21,163 nt of DNA from a virus. The position numbers were made by a program, and so were the translations under genes. This document shows positions 14,574 to 20,920 of this stretch, piece after piece. The notes under the pieces were generated by a model. The model was not told where the DNA came from, ran no database searches, and saw only the letters and a program-made list of their open reading frames with translations. The stretch lies in the IMG/VR virus record IMGVR_UViG_3300032607_000797, positions 1-21,163 of that record; one strand, given 5' to 3'. Each line of letters opens with the position of its first letter. Positions within the stretch are counted from its first letter, which is position 1.

Positions 14574-16610
14574 TTACCAGTCGCGGGCAAAGGGACGCGC
14601 GACGTGGGCAGGACGCGCGACGAATACAGGCTGGTCTTGTTTGACTTGTTCGCTACTTTTTTGATAGCTGTCTGCGCCCGCTGGCTGTACGCTAGGCGCT
14701 GTTTTAGTAAATAAATCGGGCTCGCGCGGCGCAAACTTCGCTTCACGCCGGGCCCAGCCCGGCTCGCGGTAGGTCTGGATGCCCAGGTGGCAGGCGGCGG
14801 CATAGGCGTACACCATGCAGTCGCCGCCCTCTTCGCGCTTGCCGTGCGGTGTGATCCAGCGCATGCTGGCCTTGCCCTGCACGGTGACGGGCATCAGGCG
14901 CGCGGCGGTCATCTGCTCGAATTCGTCGGTGCCGATGAGGCTCTTGGACGTGTGCACATAGCCCGGGCCCACCTGCGTGACGCGCATGCGTCCGTACAGC
15001 AGGTGCTTGGCAGTGTCGGTGCCAATGGGCCAGAGCTTTAGGCTGCGCGCCTGCGTCTTGCCGCGCCAGGTCACGTCGATCAGGCTGGGCTTGCCCAGCA
15101 CCGCTTTGCCGTAGGTGCTGGCACCCTTGAACGCTAGCACCTGGGCATGGGCATGGGCGCGGCAGTAGCCGTACACCGCGTGGGTGTTGTGACCGCCGGT
15201 GTCGATGCCGGTGGCCTCGATGACCATCTGCGCGCCACTGCTGTGCACGATGGGCGTGCTGCGGATTTCAGTGAGGCGCGTCCATGGGCTGCCCTCGGTG
15301 TTTTCTTCAAGGTTCGGGTCGCCGTAGATGATGTGGCGCGCCACCAGCCAGCTTTCTTCGCCCCGGCCATAGGCCCAGACCCGGGCTTCCAGCCGGTCGG
15401 GCTGGGTGTCAACGCCCATGGCCAGCATCAGGCCACCGCGCGGCACGGTGCCCAGCTCGTAATCTTCGGCGCGTGCGGCCAGGGCGCGGCTGTCGCCGCC
15501 GCTGCCAGTTTCTTCCCAGGTCTCAGCCAGGCTGGAATTCAAGAATTTTTTAAGCGGTGAGCTGTCGCCGGCCTGCCGGGCTTGCTGGGCCTGCTCCCAT
15601 TCCTCGACCAGACTTGGCCAGCCCTTCCAGCCAAGCGGTGAATACAGCTTGTTGAGCCAAAAACCAGCGCGCTTGCCCAGCCCGGCGCCGGGCGCATCGG
15701 GAATCCAGATGCCGTTGGCCAGCATGCCTTCTTTTTTATGCTCTTCAATGGCAGCGCCGCAGTGCCGGCAGATGTAAACCGCCGTCTCGGGCCGGGCCAG
15801 GCCGCTTTCGGTCTTGAGCCACTTCAGGCCCCAGTCGGTCTTGGCGCCCCAGAGCAAAATCTGCGCTTCGCCGCAGTGGGGGCACGGAACATGGTATTTG
15901 CGCTGGTCGCTGGCCAGGTATTCGCGCTCGATAATGCTGGTGCCCTTGATGTTGCAGGTGCTGGCAATGATCAGCTTGCGCCGGCTGAAGTTGCTCATGC
16001 GCTCTTCCAGCAGACCGAGCGGCGGGCCTTCGTTGTCGACGTCGGCCGGCCACTTGTCCACCTCGTCGGCCACGGCAAAGCCCAGCGGCTTGGACGCCAG
16101 GCTGCTGGCCGAATTGGCCCCACCGAAAAACACGGTGAAGCCACCCTGAATGGAGCGGCTGCGCCAGCTGGTGGACTCGTCGCGGCTCTTGCGCACAGCC
16201 ACCTTGCCGTGCATGGCAGGCGTTTGCATGATGGTGGGCAGGAAACGCTGGGCGCTGTGGTCCTGCGCGTCCTGCAGCGTGGGCTGCACCATCATCATGT
16301 CCTGCGGGTCGGTGTGGATCCGCTGCATGACCGAGTTGTAAAGCACTTCAGACTTGCCCAGCTGCGTGGCAAACCACAGCACCACGCGCTCATAGGGCGT
16401 GTGGCTGCTGGCGCACTGCATGGGCTCGACCAGGTAGGGCGTGCGTTCGTTGCGCCACAGGCCACGCTCGGGCCCCTTTGCAATATGGCGGTACTGGGCT
16501 GCCCACTGCGCGGTGTCGATGCGCGGCGGCGGCGCCAAAAAGCGCGCCAGCATCTGCTCCACCAGTGCGGCAGCCCGGGCCTCATCGTCGGGCAGGTCGC
16601 GCGCGCTCAT
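14574..16610 (-). CDS. terL: Terminase large subunit (GpA family)
   Basis: A 678-residue packaging motor and nuclease of the lambda gpA type. It shows RNERTPYLVEPM near 53-64, a Walker A-like loop ATQLGKSE at 81-88, Walker B GFAVADEVD at 177-185, a coupling region KLIIASTC near 212-219, and two cysteine pairs, CPHC (243-246) and CRHC (281-284), that probably bind zinc. The nuclease domain starts at LMLAMGVDTQPDRLEARVWA with Asp401. The protein translocates DNA into proheads and cuts concatemers. It overlaps the small subunit gene by 4 bases (ATGA). The last 40 residues are low in complexity and unusual, perhaps the portal-binding tail. gpA relatives usually cut at cos sites. Confidence 0.96.
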   Translation of the reverse strand: MSARDLPDDEARAAALVEQMLARFLAPPPRIDTAQWAAQYRHIAKGPERGLWRNERTPYLVEPMQCASSHTPYERVVLWFATQLGKSEVLYNSVMQRIHTDPQDMMMVQPTLQDAQDHSAQRFLPTIMQTPAMHGKVAVRKSRDESTSWRSRSIQGGFTVFFGGANSASSLASKPLGFAVADEVDKWPADVDNEGPPLGLLEERMSNFSRRKLIIASTCNIKGTSIIEREYLASDQRKYHVPCPHCGEAQILLWGAKTDWGLKWLKTESGLARPETAVYICRHCGAAIEEHKKEGMLANGIWIPDAPGAGLGKRAGFWLNKLYSPLGWKGWPSLVEEWEQAQQARQAGDSSPLKKFLNSSLAETWEETGSGGDSRALAARAEDYELGTVPRGGLMLAMGVDTQPDRLEARVWAYGRGEESWLVARHIIYGDPNLEENTEGSPWTRLTEIRSTPIVHSSGAQMVIEATGIDTGGHNTHAVYGYCRAHAHAQVLAFKGASTYGKAVLGKPSLIDVTWRGKTQARSLKLWPIGTDTAKHLLYGRMRVTQVGPGYVHTSKSLIGTDEFEQMTAARLMPVTVQGKASMRWITPHGKREEGGDCMVYAYAAACHLGIQTYREPGWARREAKFAPREPDLFTKTAPSVQPAGADSYQKSSEQVKQDQPVFVARPAHVARPFARDW

Positions 16611-17185
16611 TCGAGTTCGCTTTCGGTCTCGCCAATGCGGGCGGGCGCGCCGGCCAGCGTCATCAGCGCCTGGTGGATTTCGGCATGCAGCGTGTTTTGC
16701 ACATTGGCAGGGTCGGCATCGGCGGCCAGCAGCGGGGCCAGCCGGGCCGGGATCTGCAGCAGCGCATCGCGCGTGGTCGCGAACACGGCCGCGAGCGTTG
16801 CCTTGACCGCGCTGGTGCGAATCAGGTCCTTGCGCAGCTCGCCTTCGCGCATCTCGGAAATGTTGGCCTCGGAAATCTCGCGCCGGGTCCGTGCCTCGTC
16901 GCGCGCGCTGTCGGCATCGTCGCCCAGGTCCGGGTGGTCCATGGGCACCGCCTGGGCGCGCGCCATGTCGGCACCGGGCAAGGTGAAAGGCCGGGCGGTG
17001 GCAGGCTCGGGCTTGCGCGCTGCAATGTTTTGCCGCGCCACACGCCAGGCCTGGGCAGATTCGACCGAATCGACCGGCATGCCCTGCCCTTTAAGCTTGG
17101 TAATGGAGGCCGGCGACAGGTCCAAAGCCCGGCCAATGGCGGCTTGCGAAGGTCCATTTACCATGCTGTATTCACCCTTCACCAT
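16607..17185 (-). CDS. terS: Terminase small subunit (Nu1-like)
   Basis: A 192-residue protein directly upstream of terL. An N-terminal winged-helix-like segment (GPSQAAIGRALDLSPASITK, then LKGQGMPVDS, residues 11-40) should bind packaging-site DNA. The middle (about 85-125) is strongly charged and helical (SARDEARTRREISEANISEM), likely the assembly domain, and the C-terminus would hold the large subunit. Two starts are possible: ATG at 17185 (MVKGEYS) or ATG at 17164 (MVNGPS). The second has GAAGGG upstream and begins right before the DNA-binding domain, so it may be the true one. The first lies inside four tandem 7-bp repeats. Confidence 0.88.
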   Translation of the reverse strand: MVKGEYSMVNGPSQAAIGRALDLSPASITKLKGQGMPVDSVESAQAWRVARQNIAARKPEPATARPFTLPGADMARAQAVPMDHPDLGDDADSARDEARTRREISEANISEMREGELRKDLIRTSAVKATLAAVFATTRDALLQIPARLAPLLAADADPANVQNTLHAEIHQALMTLAGAPARIGETESELE

Positions 17186-17198
17186 GCACCGTTCACCA
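17171..17198. repeat. Four tandem 7-bp repeats at the terS start
   Basis: On the plus strand the units are TTCACCC, TTCACCA, TGCACCG and TTCACCA, in perfect 7-base register. They overlap the first possible terS start (17185) and lie just upstream of the second (17164). Such short phased repeats could be binding sites for the small terminase, as in cosB or pac regions, or could vary in copy number and shift the reading frame from the first start. Confidence 0.6.
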
Positions 17199-17287
17199 TT
17201 TCCAACCCCAATAAACTAGCCCGATTCCGCGCTCTTTTAGTACCCGTACTGGAAGGCCTGCGGAAGGACCCAAATGCCCCACCCCCC
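17199..17287. other. Non-coding gap between HNH gene and terS, candidate packaging region
   Basis: This gap holds no gene. It contains a 12-base near-palindrome AGTACCCGTACT (17239-17250), then GGAAGG twice within 17 bases (17251-17267), and a C-rich block ending near 17287. The location next to a GpA-type terminase and an HNH endonuclease is where a cos site would be expected, but no cleavage site can be identified by eye. Confidence 0.3.
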
Positions 17288-17785
17288 TCACAGCGTGCAA
17301 CCCTCGTGACCATCGCGCTTTGCAGACAAGTAAGCAGCGTGAGCCGCCTCAGCAGTCTCGAATGTGCCGAGCCTTACCTGCTTTCCGCCAATGCGGATGC
17401 GAGCCTGATACTTTCCGTAATGCATGGACACACCGAGCAGCTTGGTACCGCTACTTTTGTGAGCTTGTCGTTGGTTTTGCTGGTTTGCAATCCGCGTCAC
17501 ATCACGCAGATTGGCAAAGCGATCATTTTTGGTATTGCCGTCTTTATGGTCGACCACACCCACTGGCCATTCGCCATGCACCCAAAGCCACGCCAGACGA
17601 TTCGCCCTGTGCTTTTGCCCATTGATCTGAATTTTCAGGTAGCCGTTTTTATTGAAGGCTCCAGCAACTTGGCCGATGCGTACAGGCCCGATGTCAACCA
17701 GCCAGGTAAAGACTCCTTGTGCTGGCTCATAGTGCAACAGAGTCCTGAGAACAACAGCAGTAAGAGTGGTTTGCAATAAAGTCAT
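17288..17785 (-). CDS. HNH endonuclease with AP2 DNA-binding domain
   Basis: A 165-residue two-domain nuclease. Residues about 45-100 hold an HNH_3-type site (RANRLAWLWVHGEWP, then VDHKDGNTKNDRFANLRDV, with His80, Asn84 and Asn92). Residues 113-155 (GTKLLGVSMHYGKYQARIRI, then GTFETAEAAHAAYLSAKRD) form an AP2-like DNA-binding domain. This combination is typical of free-standing homing-type endonucleases; some HNH proteins beside terminases are also needed for cos cleavage. Sampled stretches of the gene are near 50% G+C, clearly below neighbouring genes, which points to recent acquisition. It starts 2 bases after the Z-like stop with AAAAGG as ribosome-binding site. Confidence 0.88.
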   Translation of the reverse strand: MTLLQTTLTAVVLRTLLHYEPAQGVFTWLVDIGPVRIGQVAGAFNKNGYLKIQINGQKHRANRLAWLWVHGEWPVGVVDHKDGNTKNDRFANLRDVTRIANQQNQRQAHKSSGTKLLGVSMHYGKYQARIRIGGKQVRLGTFETAEAAHAAYLSAKRDGHEGCTL

Positions 17786-17787
17786 GA

Positions 17788-18393
17788 TTACCTTTTAGCG
17801 TTGAACCGGTCAGTAAAGAACTTCGCCTCATTGACAAACAGTTCGGGAAACTTCGTCTCGATCATGGCCAGCACCTTGGTGTTGATGCGCTTGGTGTTGA
17901 ACATCCCAGCCACATCAATCGTCTGCAGCGCCTTGATGGGCAGCCGCGCCTTGCCGGTACGAACAAACACCGTGCGCCCCTTATTGCCGATAAACGCTGA
18001 TTTCAAGCCCTTCTTGCCGCCAGCCTTCTTGATCTGCACGAACAGCTGGTTCAGCGTGCCTGCCTTGCCACGCTTGCGCGCAGTCGCCATCGACACCGAG
18101 CGCTCCATGAAGTTAATCAGGTTCAGGCTGCGACCGCGCTTGCTTGGCGACTGCAGGCTGGCCTCAAGGTGCACGCGCCCACCGCCAGCCCGCGCCTTGG
18201 TGATCTGCAGCGACTCGCCCACCTTGCTGGCGCTCATGTTGAATTCGGCTCGTATCTCGCGACTCATGGCCGTCTTAGCCTGCGCCACGGTCTTGTTCAA
18301 TGCGCTGGCCAGTGCCTTGTTGGCAACGTCCTTGTTCATCGACTCAAGCAGGCGTTGCACATCGGGAAAATTGGTTTTGATGCTGATCTGCAT
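17788..18393 (-). CDS. Minor tail protein Z-like (displaced)
   Basis: A 201-residue, very basic protein that resembles the lambda gpZ family: an N-terminal helix with ALASALNKTVAQAKTAMSRE, a middle with GNKGRTVFVRTGKARLPIKA, and an ending in which ETKFPELFVNEAKFFTDRF is helical. gpZ helps connect tails to heads correctly in lambda. The gene here is upstream of the terminase genes, whereas in lambda it lies between FII and U; that place is empty in this genome because FII and U-like genes overlap. The ATG at 18393 has GGAAGG upstream. The family call is by pattern and worth confirming with a profile. Confidence 0.75.
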   Translation of the reverse strand: MQISIKTNFPDVQRLLESMNKDVANKALASALNKTVAQAKTAMSREIRAEFNMSASKVGESLQITKARAGGGRVHLEASLQSPSKRGRSLNLINFMERSVSMATARKRGKAGTLNQLFVQIKKAGGKKGLKSAFIGNKGRTVFVRTGKARLPIKALQTIDVAGMFNTKRINTKVLAMIETKFPELFVNEAKFFTDRFNAKR

Positions 18394-18410
18394 GGTTCAA
18401 GCCTTCCAGT

Positions 18411-18668
18411 TCAAGGGTTCATGTGTGACGCAGATGCAGACGCCAAGCGCTGAGCGGCTGCATCCGCATCCATCGCTTTCAGCGCCGCCAAAACAGCCGT
18501 CTTGCTTGGGTTTTCGGGCCGCAGGGCAATCGCGTACAGCATTGCCTCCTGATACGCTTTGACCGGCCGCGCCGACCGCACCAGCCGGGCACAGCAACGG
18601 GCGCACCGTGTGTTGTATCCACCCCAATGCGGCATGGATTGAGCTTTGAGGCAGTTGGTGCATGTCAA
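18411..18668 (-). CDS. Small zinc-ribbon protein, TTG start
   Basis: An 85-residue protein with four cysteine positions fitting a zinc ribbon: CTNC at residues 3-6 and CARC at about 22-25 (plus one more Cys). After that comes a helical region (KAYQEAMLYAIALRPENPSK) and an Ala-rich tail. The frame begins with TTG at 18668, overlapping the preceding stop as TTGA; there is no ATG before the first cysteine pair. An ATG at 18663 belongs to another frame that lacks the cysteine pattern's spacing. Small zinc-ribbon proteins are common between replication and packaging genes of such phages. Function unknown; DNA or RNA binding is plausible. Confidence 0.6.
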   Translation of the reverse strand: MTCTNCLKAQSMPHWGGYNTRCARCCARLVRSARPVKAYQEAMLYAIALRPENPSKTAVLAALKAMDADAAAQRLASASASHMNP

Positions 18669-19549
18669 GCCACCAGACCCATGGCCAGGCGCTGGGCCCG
18701 GCGTTCAAGCAGTTCGGGCGGCGTGCCGCTGCGAGGTGCTGCCGCCTCAGCCTTGAGCCGGAGCAGTTCAGCGTCAGCATTCGGGCTGCTCGCCACCGTC
18801 ACCCGGCCGACATCCGCCTTGCCGAGTCGGGCAGCAGGCGCAGCCATTGGCGCATCAGCCATAGCAGCAGCTGCCGCCATCTGGTTTTTCACGATGCCCA
18901 AGGCATAGGCAAAGCCCTTGCCAACCTTCACCGCAGCCGGCGCCACCGCAGCGAACATGCCCGGCGTCGCCCCTTCGCCCACCAGCACGGCAAGCCTGGC
19001 ATCCGATGGGTTCGTGTCCCCGATCCCGGCATCCCGCATTGCATTGCAAACCAACACACACACCGAGCCGTCAGGCTCACCAGGTGGTTGGTCGACCCCT
19101 GCTGTGTGTGTTTGGTTATTGGTTACTGGCTTATGGTTAGTGGCTAGGGTTACGTCTGGGTTAATTTCAGAAACCATCTGGGTTATTTCTGGGTTTCCAT
19201 AGTCGGCATATTCAGGAACCATCGCGGTTACTTTTTTAGGTCGGCCACCACGCTTTCCAACTTCCCTATTGGTTTCTGCTTTTTGCTGCATGGAGCTGAT
19301 TTCAAAGTCGCACCGGGTTTGCTTATAGAACCCAGCCTCAATCGTGAAGAACTCGCCAACCACCACGGCCAGCGCTTCCTTTTCATCTTTCGAGCGCGCA
19401 CTGATCAGCCGTGCTGCCTGGTCAACTGGAATGGCCGACTCCCGCGTGTAGTACACGTCCAGCAGGCGCATGTAGACGCCATGCTCGAGCAGGCTCAGAT
19501 GGCTGGCATCCTTCATGTAATCGCCGATGTGCCGCTTGTAGTAGTTCAT
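18665..19549 (-). CDS. DUF1376 (YdaU-like) replication-region protein
   Basis: A 294-residue protein. Its N-terminus MNYYKRHIGDYMKDASHLSL, then LEHGVYMRLLDVYY, is the DUF1376 signature, found in phage and prophage proteins at the lambda O position and thought to bind DNA for replication initiation. Residues 95-108 (REVGKRGGRPKK) are basic. Residues 110-150 form an N/T/P-rich linker, and the C-terminus (CVLVCNAMRDAGI to KGFAYALGIVKNQM) has the usual second helical domain. ATG at 19549 is chosen because the family begins with MNYY; the 10-codon extension is not conserved in type. The linker DNA is A+T-rich and repeated, see separate entry. It overlaps the zinc-ribbon gene by 4 bases. Confidence 0.85.
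   Translation of the reverse strand: MNYYKRHIGDYMKDASHLSLLEHGVYMRLLDVYYTRESAIPVDQAARLISARSKDEKEALAVVVGEFFTIEAGFYKQTRCDFEISSMQQKAETNREVGKRGGRPKKVTAMVPEYADYGNPEITQMVSEINPDVTLATNHKPVTNNQTHTAGVDQPPGEPDGSVCVLVCNAMRDAGIGDTNPSDARLAVLVGEGATPGMFAAVAPAAVKVGKGFAYALGIVKNQMAAAAAMADAPMAAPAARLGKADVGRVTVASSPNADAELLRLKAEAAAPRSGTPPELLERRAQRLAMGLVA
19111..19230. repeat. Phased GGGTT repeats in an A+T-rich stretch, candidate phage origin
   Basis: Inside the DUF1376 gene, the 90 bases from 19111 to 19200 are about 41% G+C, far below the surroundings. The plus strand shows GGTTA at 19114, 19121, 19135, 19148, 19159, 19181 and 19226. GGGTT occurs at 19147, 19158, 19180 and 19191, so spacings are 11, 22 and 11 bases, and TCTGGGTT at 19155, 19177 and 19188. 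Helically phased repeats within an initiator-type gene recall lambda, where the origin lies inside gene O. The call as an origin is inference. Confidence 0.5.
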
Positions 19550-19664
19550 TTTTTGTTTGTCACCAGAAACACACCGCAAAAGAACACAGTGGCAGGCAGG
19601 CGGTGAGACTGCTTTTCAAGCGGGAGAGCAAATCCGTTTCTAGCCATGTGAAAAACCATAGATA
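19550..19664. other. Intergenic gap between DUF1376 gene and the upstream HTH-like gene
   Basis: There is no gene here. The minus strand has GGTGA 10 bases before the DUF1376 ATG as a weak ribosome-binding site. A sequence TGAGACTGCTTTTCAA (19604-19619) matches 15 of 16 bases at 14217-14232, which includes one arm of nested palindrome copy 2. No clear promoter or terminator was found. Confidence 0.4.
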
Positions 19665-20024
19665 TCAGTAGCAGTCAGCCGCAACGGCAGGCACTGCAGG
19701 CAAGACAGAGCGCGCACCGGGCGTGTAATAAGCGAACGACGAAGGCGAAGCCTGCTGATCCATGCCAGCCGGCAGCACCTCCCAGGCCGACTTGCGCTTC
19801 ACCGAGCGGCGCAACAGCAGGCCATCGAGCGCCAGGTGCGTCAGCTCACGCGACAGGGTCGACTTCTCAATCGCCGCGTCCGGCCTTTGCGCCCGCAGCG
19901 CATGCACCAGTTCAGCCAGCGTCATATCCATGCGGCCACGGCGCTGGGCCAGGTTCACGATATCCAGTACGTCTTGCGCCAGGCGCGAGAGCTTGCGCGA
20001 CTTCTCCGCATTCAGGTCACTCAT
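19665..20024 (-). CDS. Small helix-turn-helix-like protein of unknown function
   Basis: A 119-residue protein starting MSDLNAEKSRKLSRLAQDVL. The segment MDMTLAELVHALRAQRPDAA followed by STLSRELTHLALDGLLLRRS (about 33-73) and a strand KSAWEVLPAG looks like a winged helix: three helices and a wing. That suggests DNA binding, possibly as a regulator or replication accessory in the early region. ATG at 20024 has GAAGGA at suitable distance; a much longer in-frame extension upstream has unlikely composition. It lies divergent to the plus-strand gene at 20315. I do not recognise the family. Confidence 0.65.
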   Translation of the reverse strand: MSDLNAEKSRKLSRLAQDVLDIVNLAQRRGRMDMTLAELVHALRAQRPDAAIEKSTLSRELTHLALDGLLLRRSVKRKSAWEVLPAGMDQQASPSSFAYYTPGARSVLPAVPAVAADCY

Positions 20025-20316
20025 GGCAAATTCCTTCAGCAGTGATAAAAGAACCCGCACCACCCCGACGAACGAAACGCAGCGCACCGGCCCGTGCGCT
20101 GTGATCCATGTGTGAGGTAAGGAGCCACCCCGGCCGTACGGCGGAAGTTGCGGTAGTGCAAGCCAAAACAGAAGATGACGCCGCCAAGGCATCACGAAAA
20201 CCGGGCGCCATGCCGACCGCCACGGCCAGCAGCGCCGACTCGTCAAGCTGGGCAGTGGCGGCCGGGGTTGCTTTACATTGGGAGTTCCACAACAACCCAC
20301 GAAAGGCCCCGGCCAT
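20017..20316 (-). CDS. Possible small overlapping protein (uncertain)
   Basis: A 99-codon minus-strand frame fills the otherwise empty 290 bases between two divergent genes. Its ATG shares the CATG of the plus-strand start at 20315, and its TGA lies just inside the next minus-strand gene (8-base overlap). The middle, AQLDESALLAVAVGMAPGFR, then DALAASSSVLAC, has coding-like G/C at third positions and resembles helical small phage proteins. No good ribosome-binding site was seen and the C-terminal half is composed less convincingly. Treat it as a candidate only; the region may instead be a divergent promoter. Confidence 0.3.
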   Translation of the reverse strand: MAGAFRGLLWNSQCKATPAATAQLDESALLAVAVGMAPGFRDALAASSSVLACTTATSAVRPGWLLTSHMDHSARAGALRFVRRGGAGSFITAEGICHE

Positions 20317-20683
20317 GAAACTCAGCGCAGACGCCAGCAGCGTGCATCTGGACATCCATGAAGACTTAGATGCAACACAGCTCGATGCATTGCTGCGCAA
20401 GCTGGCATTGATGCGGGCCGACATGACGCCTTCAGTCCCGCTCAGCCGAGAAGAACTGGCCGAGACAAACGGCGACGTCCTGATAGAAGACAAGCCAGGC
20501 CTAAACATTGCCGCACGCCAAGATGGCGGATTCAGAATCTGGATGCGGCACCGGGGCTACGGCTGGCTGGCCTACCAGATCGACAACCTCACGGCAGTTG
20601 GGATCAATAGTTACCTGACCACCCGAGTTCGACCAGAAATCAATCTCGTCCGCGATAACGACAGCAGCAGGCACAGACATTAA
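20315..20683 (+). CDS. Phage hypothetical protein on the plus strand
   Basis: A 122-residue protein beginning MKLSADASSVHLDIHEDLDA. It has a helix TQLDALLRKLALMRADMTPS and then GFRIWMRHRGYGWLAYQIDN, a strand pattern ('RIWLRHRGxGWLAF') that I associate with short conserved proteins of unknown function in betaproteobacterial phages. AAAGG lies upstream of the ATG at some distance. It is the only plus-strand gene besides hicAB and is convergent with the next minus-strand gene; the last 183 bases of the two genes overlap. An in-frame extension upstream to 20108 is less likely because the start at 20315 matches the expected N-terminus. Function unknown. Confidence 0.65.
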   Translation: MKLSADASSVHLDIHEDLDATQLDALLRKLALMRADMTPSVPLSREELAETNGDVLIEDKPGLNIAARQDGGFRIWMRHRGYGWLAYQIDNLTAVGINSYLTTRVRPEINLVRDNDSSRHRH

Positions 20684-20920
20684 CGGCTCGCCTGCAGACG
20701 ACTTAGCGTCATCAGCCGCCAGTTCGTTGCGCAGTTCAGCCAGCAACGCCGGGATTTGCGCCAGAACCGAGCCCTGCTTGTCGGCATAAGACGCATTGAA
20801 ACCACCCCGGCGAAAGGCCTGCAGGTGTAGCGTGCCGTCAGGCTGAATGGCAATCACGATGTGCGCACAACCTGCAAGTCGCCGGGCTTTTTGGTGTTGG
20901 GGGTCAATTTGAACCAGCAT
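20501..20920 (-). CDS. Hypothetical phage protein, 3' end overlaps the plus-strand gene
   Basis: A 139-residue protein starting MLVQIDPQHQKARRLAGCAH, with a beta segment IVIAIQPDGTLHLQAFRRGG and a helix SVLAQIPALLAELRNELAAD. The ATG at 20920 overlaps the preceding stop as TGATG; a GTG codon directly before it could also serve. The first 80 residues look like an ordinary early phage protein. The last 60 are encoded opposite the plus-strand gene and are more irregular (NSGGQVTIDPNCREVVDLVG), so the C-terminus may be overprinted. Function unknown. Confidence 0.6.
   Translation of the reverse strand: MLVQIDPQHQKARRLAGCAHIVIAIQPDGTLHLQAFRRGGFNASYADKQGSVLAQIPALLAELRNELAADDAKSSAGEPLMSVPAAVVIADEIDFWSNSGGQVTIDPNCREVVDLVGQPAVAPVPHPDSESAILACGNV

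Noticed and set aside
14567-14803. A longer start for the Mor-like protein inside terL
   Set aside because: The added residues are the out-of-frame shadow of the terminase C-terminus; ATG at 14566 follows the terL stop by 7 bases.
15738-17219. A 493-codon plus-strand frame opposite terL and terS
   Set aside because: It is a shadow of well-supported terminase genes, with Gly/Ala/His/Arg-rich composition and no recognisable domain.
17801-18562. A 253-codon plus-strand frame opposite the Z-like gene
   Set aside because: The Z-like protein has the family pattern and a good ribosome-binding site; the plus-strand product has no motif.
19550-19579. A 10-codon extension of the DUF1376 protein
   Set aside because: DUF1376 proteins typically start with MNYY or close variants, which the ATG at 19549 gives.
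20025-20300. A long N-terminal extension of the helix-turn-helix-like gene up to 20300
   Set aside because: The extension is rich in W, P and R with no structure pattern, while ATG at 20024 has GAAGGA upstream.
20108-20314. An N-terminal extension of the plus-strand gene to 20108
   Set aside because: The added 69 residues are low in complexity and the start at 20315 gives the expected N-terminus.
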